A DNA stretch of 64,000 bases from Candidatus Poseidoniaceae archaeon. GTDB lineage: Archaea; Thermoplasmatota; Poseidoniia; Poseidoniales; Poseidoniaceae. The stretch covers positions 1 to 64,000 of the forward strand of contig CALKGM010000026.1 in assembly GCA_938084675.1 (NCBI GenBank), in the 5' to 3' direction. Below the pieces are notes generated by a model. The model searched no databases. It saw nothing but the letters and a program-made list of their open reading frames with translations, and was not told where the DNA came from. Of the stretch, positions 49,932-57,995 are shown in pieces. Both the position numbers and the translations under genes were made by a program. The first letter of the stretch is position 1, and each line of letters begins with the position of its first letter.

Positions 49932-51551
49932 TCATTGTGGAGGAAGTACCCAGTGCCCACCCTCTCCTTTCTTGAGAGCAAGGGTTCCAATTGACCCAAG
50001 GTGGTCTACCGTGTTGTGATGAAGAAGGTCTTCATTTGATGATTCAAAATCGCTACGCTGGAATGTTCCTCGTGACTCTTTGCGGGCCATTCCCGATTGA
50101 GTTGATGCGATGAGCATTCGTACCGATGCTTGTGTTCTGAAAATTTCCAAGAGGTTCGTATTAGCGATGAGCGAAGCCTGGTCGAGATGTATCGACTCTG
50201 CTGCGACCGAAGCAGATTCAAGTTTGGTCAAAAGATTGCTAAGGGAATCATGCGTGTAATCCGAAGTTGCGGCAAGTGCTGCACGAACTGAGGACATTAC
50301 GGTCCCACAACGAACAACATGTGTCCCTTCTCCATCCCCGAGCATTGCTGAAAGGTCTGCAGATGATTGTTCAAGAGAAGATGTCAGTGCATCTGGGGAG
50401 CCAAAGGTGCGACCTTTGACCCATTGGCCAGCGTGGGCCCCCGCTGCAAGTCCAGAGCATAACCCGTCAAGCATCCTGTTACCCGGCAGGGCGGCTGCCC
50501 CATGCATTCCCGTACAGGCTGCGTCGCCAGCTGCGTAAAGCCCAGTGAACCAGCGAGCCCAAGTGTTGACAACACATCGGCCGTTAAGGTCTACAGGCAA
50601 TCCACCAATTGTATGGCCCGCTACAGGCTCAAGTGCAACGGTTTGACGATTCATGTCAATGCCTGTTCGTTGCTTGACAAGACGGAAGATTGACCCCCAC
50701 CATGCGGCGTTGGAACCCATTTCCCTTGCATCAAGAACGGGTTGGACTGCCGCTTCAATGGCTGCGCAAGCCTCAACCGGGCTCATCGAGTTAACTTCAA
50801 TCGGGGCGCCGCTTCCTTCGTGGATTCGTGCTCCGTCAGACAGAAGGTCGAGTGGAAGGAAGAGGTTGGTCCCCTTGATGACGAGGGGGTGCTTCATGAC
50901 GAACTCCATGTCTCGCAGTGGGACGCCGGCCCTGAAGGCCATGTCCATACCCAAGCCGGAAATTCCGCTTGTATATGCGCCTTCAAAGCCTTCATCAGCG
51001 ATGATGACGGCTTTGGATTGTAAGCCAATGACGCGCCCGTTTACCATGTCAAGGGCGATTATCCCGGTTACGGTTTGGTTGTTGTGAACCAGCGTGAGGG
51101 GGATTTGGTCGCCTCTGCGTATGACGCCATGGCGCATGCATTGTTCTTCGCTAATTTGCTGCAATTCACGAGCGGTGGTACTTCCTGCACCAACGTTTCT
51201 TGGTTGTGAATGCCCAAGGGCTTTCCGAACCATAGGGAGACCTTGTGCGTCTCTGCGGAAATTCAAGCCTCGGCGCTCAAGCAAGTCGACGATCTTAACC
51301 GCCTTTGCTGTAGTTGTTGACACCATGTCTTGGTCGGAAAGGAATTCACCACAACGGATAGTATCCTCGCGATGACTGCGGTTATTGGACTCTTGAAGTG
51401 AGGCTGAAAGTCCAGTAAGCGGAGCCATTCCAGGTTCTCCGAGCCCTGTCGCTGACATCAACAACGTGTTGGCTCCTTCTTTCGCAGCTTCGGCAGCAGC
51501 ATGCAATGCTGCCGGGCCGTCTCCCAAAACGATGACATCCCATGCTTCCAT
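49932..51551 (-). CDS. FAD-dependent fumarate reductase/succinate dehydrogenase/L-aspartate oxidase-like flavoprotein
   Basis: DVIVLGDGPAALHAAAEAAKEGANTLLM; GHTIGGLPVDLNGRC; GLYAAGDAACTGMHGAAALPGNRMLDGL. Confidence 0.78.
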   Translation of the reverse strand: MEAWDVIVLGDGPAALHAAAEAAKEGANTLLMSATGLGEPGMAPLTGLSASLQESNNRSHREDTIRCGEFLSDQDMVSTTTAKAVKIVDLLERRGLNFRRDAQGLPMVRKALGHSQPRNVGAGSTTARELQQISEEQCMRHGVIRRGDQIPLTLVHNNQTVTGIIALDMVNGRVIGLQSKAVIIADEGFEGAYTSGISGLGMDMAFRAGVPLRDMEFVMKHPLVIKGTNLFLPLDLLSDGARIHEGSGAPIEVNSMSPVEACAAIEAAVQPVLDAREMGSNAAWWGSIFRLVKQRTGIDMNRQTVALEPVAGHTIGGLPVDLNGRCVVNTWARWFTGLYAAGDAACTGMHGAAALPGNRMLDGLCSGLAAGAHAGQWVKGRTFGSPDALTSSLEQSSADLSAMLGDGEGTHVVRCGTVMSSVRAALAATSDYTHDSLSNLLTKLESASVAAESIHLDQASLIANTNLLEIFRTQASVRMLIASTQSGMARKESRGTFQRSDFESSNEDLLHHNTVDHLGSIGTLALKKGEGGHWVLPPQ

Positions 51552-51649
51552 GACTTCACTTCCGACATTTTTGCCGAAGTGTCGGCCCGCCATAAGGAGC
51601 GCGCTTCTTTTGTCTGCAACAAACAGTAATTTTTACTGTCGCTTTTTGT

Positions 51650-53218
51650 TCACAAATGGGTTTTAGGAAGCGGTTTTGAGGACCAGGAACGCGCTTGTTC
51701 CAACTTCTTGTTCTTCTGCCTGTAATGACTGCTGTTACGGTTTTTCACGATGGTTCGTAAGACGCGAGATTCTATCACGACGCCTTCGTCGTCCCGAAGA
51801 ATAACTTGTACGTAGCGCTCACCCTGTAATTTCCCGCCCCAGGCCACTCCAAGCCATAGAACAACACCTTTTTGCAGGTATCGCGGGACCCAATCCAGAG
51901 CATCGTCTTCACCTGTGGCGTTGAGTTGAACCGAGTGACGTGGAGGGGGGCAAGGTTGGAGTTCAAAGCGGTGGTCGCGAACGACCGGTTCGCCTCCCGG
52001 GCAAACAACTTCTATTCGTGCGACCGTGGATTTGAAGGATTGGTTATTTAGAGCGATGAAAAGGTGACCTGTTCCTTCCTCACATTCAGAATCCAAGGCG
52101 ACGTCCATTCTCCAAGGTGAGCGAAGAAGCATGGGCGAGCCTGATAACAAATCAAGTTGAAGCCGCTCAAGAAGCCTGAACGCACTAGGCTGCCAAACTC
52201 GGGCGTGTTCTAGAAGGCGTTGAAGAGAGCGCCAGTTGAATTTGGAGGATTCGTCGAGTAAAATTTCACTTAATGCATCAGGCCGAATAAATTCTGTTAG
52301 TTCAACCATTGCTTTCTCATCGTCAAGCTCATCATTTGCATGGAGATGAAGAATGTACAATACTCGCTCCCATGACTGATCTTTATCGTAGCCTGGGAGG
52401 ATGCTGTCTCTAAATTCGTTGAGCCATTCAAGCCATTCCAAGTAAAGGTCGGGGTCGAGATGGAGGACGATGAGTTCTCCCAAGATAGAACCGAGTTGGG
52501 TTGGGTGGTGAGTTGGTGCATGGTGCACCAAACAGGGCATTTTGTCGCCTTGTTGGCGTACTGCGTCGGTGGTGAAATAGGAGTGAAATGTATGGGCAAA
52601 ACCAAGCGTCATTGCTACAAGGAAAGACAGGTTCCAAACCAACGAATCTTCTGTAATCACCGTCCCAAGGCCAAGTAAAAATACAGCACTGAACGCCAGT
52701 AACGCATTGACTGAATTATGGCGGCGGACATCTGTTAACCCTTCCAAAATTCGGTCCATTCCAGGTTGAGAGCGCAATGAGAGTTTTCCGCCAATGGCTT
52801 CATCGTCAATTTCTCTGAGAGAGATTCTCGCTTGAATGGACTGCCACATTGCTTCTCCTGCGAGAAGTGGGGGGAGGATGCACAGTGAAAGGGGCGCTAG
52901 CCAGAACAAAATCACATAGCCCGGATTTGGTGGCGCAGTTTCTGGAAAGAGGACGGAAACGAGAGCAACAATAGCAACACTCAGCCCCAATAATAACCGA
53001 AGTAATAGAAGAAGGCGCTTGCGGGCAAAGGTGCCAACTTTCATACGAAGTTCTTCTTGCCGTTGCCACTTCTCAACGGTTCGCTGAAGCGGATTTTCGG
53101 TTCGGTCAAATCCATGCCCGTAAGGGTCTGGCAGGGCTGCGGCGAGTTCAACCTCTTCTCCCGCTTTCACTTCGCCACCGTACCTGCGTATACATTGTTG
53201 AATATGGCTCTTGTCCAA
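51650..53218 (-). CDS. Hypothetical multi-TM protein with large soluble C-terminal domain
   Basis: 522-aa ORF with 4 hydrophobic segments. Confidence 0.55.
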   Translation of the reverse strand: MDKSHIQQCIRRYGGEVKAGEEVELAAALPDPYGHGFDRTENPLQRTVEKWQRQEELRMKVGTFARKRLLLLLRLLLGLSVAIVALVSVLFPETAPPNPGYVILFWLAPLSLCILPPLLAGEAMWQSIQARISLREIDDEAIGGKLSLRSQPGMDRILEGLTDVRRHNSVNALLAFSAVFLLGLGTVITEDSLVWNLSFLVAMTLGFAHTFHSYFTTDAVRQQGDKMPCLVHHAPTHHPTQLGSILGELIVLHLDPDLYLEWLEWLNEFRDSILPGYDKDQSWERVLYILHLHANDELDDEKAMVELTEFIRPDALSEILLDESSKFNWRSLQRLLEHARVWQPSAFRLLERLQLDLLSGSPMLLRSPWRMDVALDSECEEGTGHLFIALNNQSFKSTVARIEVVCPGGEPVVRDHRFELQPCPPPRHSVQLNATGEDDALDWVPRYLQKGVVLWLGVAWGGKLQGERYVQVILRDDEGVVIESRVLRTIVKNRNSSHYRQKNKKLEQARSWSSKPLPKTHL

Positions 53219-53227
53219 ATAAAAAAG

Positions 53228-53301
53228 CGGGCGTGGCAGGATTCGAACCCGCGATCTCCGGCTTAGGAGGCCGGTGCATTATCCAGCTGTGCTACACGCC
53301 C
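53228..53301 (-). tRNA. tRNA-Arg(CCT)
   Basis: Acceptor GGGCGTG/CACGCCC, T-arm GCGGGTTCGAATCCTGC, anticodon loop CTCCTAA; no encoded CCA. Confidence 0.9.
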
Positions 53302-53342
53302 AATCCAATGTGATGGACAATGTTTCAAGATGCTTCCGATGG

Positions 53343-54476
53343 TTATTGCTCTGCGTGCTCTACGCCGATTTCAGCAACTCGGTGTAAGAACGCTTCAAGT
53401 TGAATACGCCCTTGTGCAGAGCGTTGCAGAGACATATCGCAAAGTGACAGGGCGTTCAAGAGTGCCGTTAGCAACTTGGGGTCAAAGTGAGAGCGACCCG
53501 CCGTCAAAAATCGATGAAAGCGATCGACGACCTCTCTTGAATCCATATCATGTGCATTCATCATTTGGTCCAAAGCCCCCATGGCCCCTTTCAATACTCG
53601 GCTGTTCTTCTCACCCTTCTTTTCCCATCGCCAATCATGGACTCGTCCTCGAAGAGCCTCCTCAAGAATGAGCTGAACTTCGCGAAGTGAGGTGTTAGCC
53701 ATGAGCGTTTGTACATTTTTACGGTCGTTCAACAAATCCCGTTGTGCGAGCAGTTGAATCATGAAGATGGCCTTCCTGAGATTCCCATTGGCTACGTGGG
53801 CTACATCGCCAACCAAGCCTAACGCTGCATCGTGCCCTTCTTTTCCAAGGATTGTGTTCAGTCGTTGCTCAATCATTACCCGTGAAAGAGTGGGAATGCG
53901 GACATGCTGGACTCTGCTGCGTAGTGCCTCAATCATTCTTGAGGGGGTATGTGTTGTGAAGATGAATCGTGCACTTCGGCTGCTTTCTTCCATCATTCTT
54001 CGCAAGTACGATTGGCGTGCATGACCGAGATAGTCGGCGTCTTCAATAACGATAATTCGTGACACTGGAGCTCGTCCGGATGATGGGTCGCGTGGTGATT
54101 CTTGTCCGGATGGAGGTGGAGTTCCATCGCCTGTGAGGCTCATGGAGTGGTCAAAGGCATCAAGACTCGTTCGGCCAGCAAGCGTATCTTCTGACCCTGA
54201 ACCCTCTGGACGTAAGAAAGCCTCAAACTTGGCCATTGCTCCAGCAGTTTTCGCGAGATCTCGTGCTTGAAGAACGTGTGTTGTCGACGACCAAGCCGGG
54301 CCGAGAACCTGTCTACAGACGAGGCGGTAAGCAGCAGTTTTTCCACAGCCTGGCGGGCCCGAAAGGAGGAGATGAGGGGGGTTGGAGCCAACGGCAGCCC
54401 TCTCAAGAGTTTGAATCAAACCTTCTGGAGCGACGAGTTCCGAAAAAAAGCGTGGCTGGTATTGCTCAAGCCACAT
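53343..54476 (-). CDS. rfcS: Replication factor C small subunit (clamp loader ATPase)
   Basis: MWLEQYQPRFFSELVAP...LLLSGPPGCGKTAAYRL...IIVIEDADYLGHARQSYLRRMMEESSRSARFIFTTH. Confidence 0.88.
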   Translation of the reverse strand: MWLEQYQPRFFSELVAPEGLIQTLERAAVGSNPPHLLLSGPPGCGKTAAYRLVCRQVLGPAWSSTTHVLQARDLAKTAGAMAKFEAFLRPEGSGSEDTLAGRTSLDAFDHSMSLTGDGTPPPSGQESPRDPSSGRAPVSRIIVIEDADYLGHARQSYLRRMMEESSRSARFIFTTHTPSRMIEALRSRVQHVRIPTLSRVMIEQRLNTILGKEGHDAALGLVGDVAHVANGNLRKAIFMIQLLAQRDLLNDRKNVQTLMANTSLREVQLILEEALRGRVHDWRWEKKGEKNSRVLKGAMGALDQMMNAHDMDSREVVDRFHRFLTAGRSHFDPKLLTALLNALSLCDMSLQRSAQGRIQLEAFLHRVAEIGVEHAEQ

Positions 54477-54532
54477 CGTCATACTAACAGCAAATTGACC
54501 AAGGTCTTTCAACTCTGCGAGAAGATAAAATC

Positions 54533-54682
54533 TCACTCAGCGTTAATGCGCTTGGTGCCGTGACGGCGGAGTTTCATGAAAATACGGGAACCGCAAGCCT
54601 TGCAGCTGATTCCGTTTCGCTCTCGATGGAACGATTCCAGGCTTCCACAGTCTGCGCATTTGTAATCTACGAGTTCAACCAT
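54533..54682 (-). CDS. rpoP: DNA-directed RNA polymerase subunit P (Rpb12-like zinc ribbon)
   Basis: MVELVDYKCADCGSLESFHRERNGISCKACGSRIFMKLRRHGTKRINAE; absent from supplied ORF track (<60 aa). Confidence 0.75.
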   Translation of the reverse strand: MVELVDYKCADCGSLESFHRERNGISCKACGSRIFMKLRRHGTKRINAE

Positions 54683-54697
54683 AATGTCTCTCTCCAT

Positions 54698-54946
54698 TCA
54701 CCGCGACCGTGCATCCCGTTTTGAACCTGTTTGTCGCGAACGCCCACGAATAAGTTCGTCAAGAGTTGCAGGAGCCATCACATAAAGTCTACCAGTCTCG
54801 TAAAGATAGGCGATTCGAGAACGTACGGCAGAAGCCGTGCGTTGATGCAAACGTGCTATTTCATTCAGACAGCATTGGCTCTCAAGATTTTCAATAAGAT
54901 CATCATCTTCTGAACCAGACCAAGTATGGCCGCTACGGGGTGACAT
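54698..54946 (-). CDS. Small Myb/SANT-like helix-turn-helix protein
   Basis: GHTWSGSEDDDLIENLESQCCLNEIARLHQRTASAVRSRIAYLYETGRLYV. Confidence 0.6.
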   Translation of the reverse strand: MSPRSGHTWSGSEDDDLIENLESQCCLNEIARLHQRTASAVRSRIAYLYETGRLYVMAPATLDELIRGRSRQTGSKRDARSR

Positions 54947-54953
54947 GTATGCC

Positions 54954-55379
54954 TCAGCAGTGGTTGCCACCAACCAAGCCGGGCATGAGGCGGATGCGGC
55001 TGCCTGCGTCAATGTTCATGTCGGCCACGTCAGCGGTACTGACGAGTTGGTCGTTAACGAACACCCAGGTTCCTGGGGCGCTTTGAGCCTTGTCTGCGAT
55101 TTCAGCTTGGGTCATGACCACTTCGGAGTGACCGGACTTGTCTGCGATTTCGACGTTGAAGGTTGGGGCGTTGCCACCAACCAAGCCGGGCATGAGGCGG
55201 ATGCGGCTGCCTGCGTCAATGTTCATGTCGGCCACGTCAGCGGTACTGACGAGTTGGTCGTTAACGAACACCCAGGTTCCTGGGGCGCTTGCGGCCTTCT
55301 CAACGATTTGTTCTTGGGTCATCTGAACCACACTGTGGCCAGATTTGTCTGCGATTTCTACTTCAAATGTATTGTCCAT
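54954..55379 (-). CDS. Tandem two-repeat ubiquitin-like (beta-grasp) protein with internal and near-terminal GG
   Basis: Two ~69-aa repeats FxVEIADKSGHS..VMTQ.....A.SAPGTWVFVNDQLVSTADVADMNIDAGSRIRLMPGLVGGN; SD-like AGGTGG upstream of ATG at 55379; TATA-like TTTATATG further upstream. Confidence 0.7.
   Translation of the reverse strand: MDNTFEVEIADKSGHSVVQMTQEQIVEKAASAPGTWVFVNDQLVSTADVADMNIDAGSRIRLMPGLVGGNAPTFNVEIADKSGHSEVVMTQAEIADKAQSAPGTWVFVNDQLVSTADVADMNIDAGSRIRLMPGLVGGNHC
54963..55083. repeat. 121-bp perfect direct repeat, copy 1
   Basis: Identical to 55170-55290, offset 207 bp (69 codons). Confidence 0.95.
55170..55290. repeat. 121-bp perfect direct repeat, copy 2
   Basis: Identical to 54963-55083. 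Confidence 0.95.
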
Positions 55380-55503
55380 GGTTTCCACCTTTGAGAAGAA
55401 GAAACTCCGACCACATATAAACCTCGGAAAAAACCAAGATTGTTTCTGTCACGGTGTTCATTTCAACTCCACAGAAGTTGAGGCCTCTAACCGGATATAA
55501 ACA

Positions 55504-56934
55504 TCAAAGTTTGAGGTTGGCTTGCCGACTCAAGAGATGGATTTGCATGCTGTGCTCAAGGATAGCAGCATTAGCCCATGCTTGGTCAAAATCTGCACCA
55601 ACTGCGTAGGCGCCGTTGCCACGGACAACAACACAACGCATGTTTCCTTGAGTAAGTGCTTCTCGAACTTGGCGAAGATAATCATCGGGCTGCTCGTCAT
55701 CGGGGTCTACAATGATGATTTTTCCGATGTGATGTTTACCGACTTCATCGATTGGATTGAGTAATACAAGGTCCTTTTCACAACTGGCAGTGGTTGTGTG
55801 AGGCGCATGCATGTGAATGACTGCTGCAGGCCCACCAGTTACCACCGATACCGACGCAAGAATGACCTCCATTACGTGCCAATCGGTAGGGGAGCCTCGT
55901 GGCGAAGTTCCCCCAAGTTGACCGGCACACAAACTTCGTTCGTTCATTCTAGGAAGCATAGCCATATGACGACTTGATACCATAATGTTAGGTTGATCGG
56001 GAGAAATCATAGCCAAACTTCCCATTGTGGCTCGAATCAAATGTTCTCGGTCAAGTTGCCTCCCCATGCGTACAAAGTCAGAAACGACGTGAGCGGGGAT
56101 GACAATGTTATTTTCCACAAGAGGGGGCATGGGCGGCTCCTCCAACTGCTCAATGACCTCAGTTGCTCCAACAACAGATTGGCGCAGGCGGGCATTTTCC
56201 ATGTGAAGCCTTTCAAGCTCCGCCTCTTTTTCCGCCAGTGCGTTGAGCATGGCCTCTGAGGGTTCTGCGGATGGAGGAATGACTTCAACGGGTTTTCCGG
56301 AATTCTCCTCATTTTTTGCGGTTGGTTCTTCAGATTCTTTAGGCTGAGGCTCTGGCATTGGCTCTGGTTCGCTCGCTGGCATAGATTCAGTGACGGTGGG
56401 GTCTTCTTCTGGCTCGGCGGTGGTTTCGTCCACGATTGCAGAAGGTTCCATCTCTGTTGTTTCTTCAACGCTAGGAAGTTCGGTTGGGACTTCCTCTGGC
56501 TCCTCGGAAGACGTTGAGTTAGATGGAGGGTCGGATGGAGGGCCGCTGGGTGGGCCGGATGGAGGACCGCTAGGGGGGCCGGATGGAGGGCCGCTGGGTG
56601 GACCGGATGGAGGGCCGCTGGGTGGGCCGGATGGAGGACCGCTGGGTGGACCGGATGGAGGGCCGCTGGGTGGGCCGGATGGAGGGCTAGAAGGAGTTGG
56701 TTCTGTTGGTTCATCATCAGACGTTGATGGCAGGGGTGAATCCTCTGCTGCTTCGCCTACGGCTGTTTGGCCTTCCTCAGGAGCCTCATCCTTTGTTTGA
56801 ACGGGTTTTGTTTCCTCATCAGGCTGTTGTTCGAGCTCGGATATGTCTCCAAAAGCTCCGCCTAGCATATTCTCTAATTGGTTATTTTCAGCTTCTTCTC
56901 GTGCGATTTCTGCTGATGTTTTCGGTTTCGCCAT
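55504..56934 (-). CDS. Acidic/Pro-rich low-complexity protein (SGPP repeats) with coiled coil and C-terminal class II aldolase/adducin-like domain
   Basis: (SGPP)n, EKEAELERLHMENARLRQ, VIHMHAPHTTTAS...VVRGNGAYAVGADFDQAWANAAILEHS. Confidence 0.7.
   Translation of the reverse strand: MAKPKTSAEIAREEAENNQLENMLGGAFGDISELEQQPDEETKPVQTKDEAPEEGQTAVGEAAEDSPLPSTSDDEPTEPTPSSPPSGPPSGPPSGPPSGPPSGPPSGPPSGPPSGPPSGPPSGPPSGPPSGPPSDPPSNSTSSEEPEEVPTELPSVEETTEMEPSAIVDETTAEPEEDPTVTESMPASEPEPMPEPQPKESEEPTAKNEENSGKPVEVIPPSAEPSEAMLNALAEKEAELERLHMENARLRQSVVGATEVIEQLEEPPMPPLVENNIVIPAHVVSDFVRMGRQLDREHLIRATMGSLAMISPDQPNIMVSSRHMAMLPRMNERSLCAGQLGGTSPRGSPTDWHVMEVILASVSVVTGGPAAVIHMHAPHTTTASCEKDLVLLNPIDEVGKHHIGKIIIVDPDDEQPDDYLRQVREALTQGNMRCVVVRGNGAYAVGADFDQAWANAAILEHSMQIHLLSRQANLKL
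56533..56688. repeat. Tandem ~24-bp (12-bp half-unit) in-frame repeat encoding SGPP
   Basis: Repeated ggatggagggccgctgggtgggcc with few substitutions. Confidence 0.85.
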
Positions 56935-57000
56935 GGTAGCACCCAATTCCCCCACATGGCGCGGCTTAAATAGCGGTTGCGCCCCCGACGGGTTAAATCT

Positions 57001-57072
57001 GCCCGCTTGGTGTAGAGGTTATCATGCAGGATTGTCATTCCTGCGACCCGGGTTCAATTCCCGGAGTGGGCG
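57001..57072 (+). tRNA. tRNA-Asp(GTC)
   Basis: Acceptor GCCCGCT/AGTGGGC, anticodon loop TTGTCAT, T-arm CCGGGTTCAATTCCCGG. Confidence 0.93.
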
Positions 57073-57074
57073 CC

Positions 57075-57965
57075 TCACTCTTCTTCAAGGAGAGTTTCGT
57101 ATGTCTTTTTTTCACGGTTAATAGGACGTGCAGGCAGAAAATACCACATCAAGGGTAAGACGAGAAGGGAGTCTAAATTCTTCCCGAGCTCGATGTTAAA
57201 GGTTGATTCAAACGCAACAAATGATTTCCCTCCCGTCTCGTTTTCCTCTGGCGGCTCAGCGATTACACCTGCTCGGTCTTCCTCATCAACCAAGCCAAGA
57301 TCGTAACCTGAGAAGTCGGCTTGGAGTTCAATCCCAATCCAAATCGGTTTGAGTCCAAATGAGTCCTCTGTATGAACAAAGGATTGAGTCTCAAGTTCTG
57401 CACCTGGCGCACTGCCTGCCTTTGACCCCTCATCGTCACCATCTCCCAAACTCGCAACATAGCACAATGGGAACGCAGTAAAGGCCACGAGAGTCAATGC
57501 GAAGGCAAATGCGCGAAGGTAATGGCGCCACTTCCACGAAGCCATCATGATAAGTTCGCTCAAAACAAGAATGACAAGGGATATTTTGATGAAATCACGC
57601 CCTAATTTGAGCCAATCTCTCTCGTTTCCTTTTGATTCAGAATCCTCTGTATTTGTTGATTCATCGGCAACCGTAGCGTTGTCGCTATCGCTTGAATTTA
57701 CTGGTACAGTAGCGCTGTCATCACGTTGTAGGGTGTACAGAAAGAATGAGGTTGCTCTCTCAATACGAACATCGATGAGCGTCTGTTCATTATCAATCGC
57801 CACCAGCGAATGAAACTCGGTTGGTGCTGGTCGCCCTTCTGTGTAGGATGCTTCAACGGTTGCAACCAACCATGCTGAAATGAATACATGGACTGCAAGC
57901 AACGCAGTGATGGCCAAACGCACGACGCCTGAGCCAGCGAAAGCGCGTGGACGGGGCGGCCTCAT
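57075..57965 (-). CDS. Hypothetical membrane protein
   Basis: 296-aa ORF with TM segments. Confidence 0.5.
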   Translation of the reverse strand: MRPPRPRAFAGSGVVRLAITALLAVHVFISAWLVATVEASYTEGRPAPTEFHSLVAIDNEQTLIDVRIERATSFFLYTLQRDDSATVPVNSSDSDNATVADESTNTEDSESKGNERDWLKLGRDFIKISLVILVLSELIMMASWKWRHYLRAFAFALTLVAFTAFPLCYVASLGDGDDEGSKAGSAPGAELETQSFVHTEDSFGLKPIWIGIELQADFSGYDLGLVDEEDRAGVIAEPPEENETGGKSFVAFESTFNIELGKNLDSLLVLPLMWYFLPARPINREKKTYETLLEEE

Positions 57966-57995
57966 GGAAGCCGCCTAGCGTTCGTGCCTTTTGAG

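Noticed and set aside
54963-55290. Direct repeats considered as CRISPR or mobile element ends
   Set aside because: Only two 121-bp copies, in-frame within a coding sequence, no spacer structure or Cas genes
54945-55394. 149-aa plus-strand ORF with internal repeats (HEADAAACVNVHVGHVSGTDELVVNEHPGSWG)
   Set aside because: Antisense shadow of the ubiquitin-like gene; the minus frame has the beta-grasp-like pattern, SD and promoter
56390-56800. Plus-strand GGPLGGPDGG repeat ORF
   Set aside because: Antisense of the SGPP minisatellite; the minus frame continues into a recognisable folded domain
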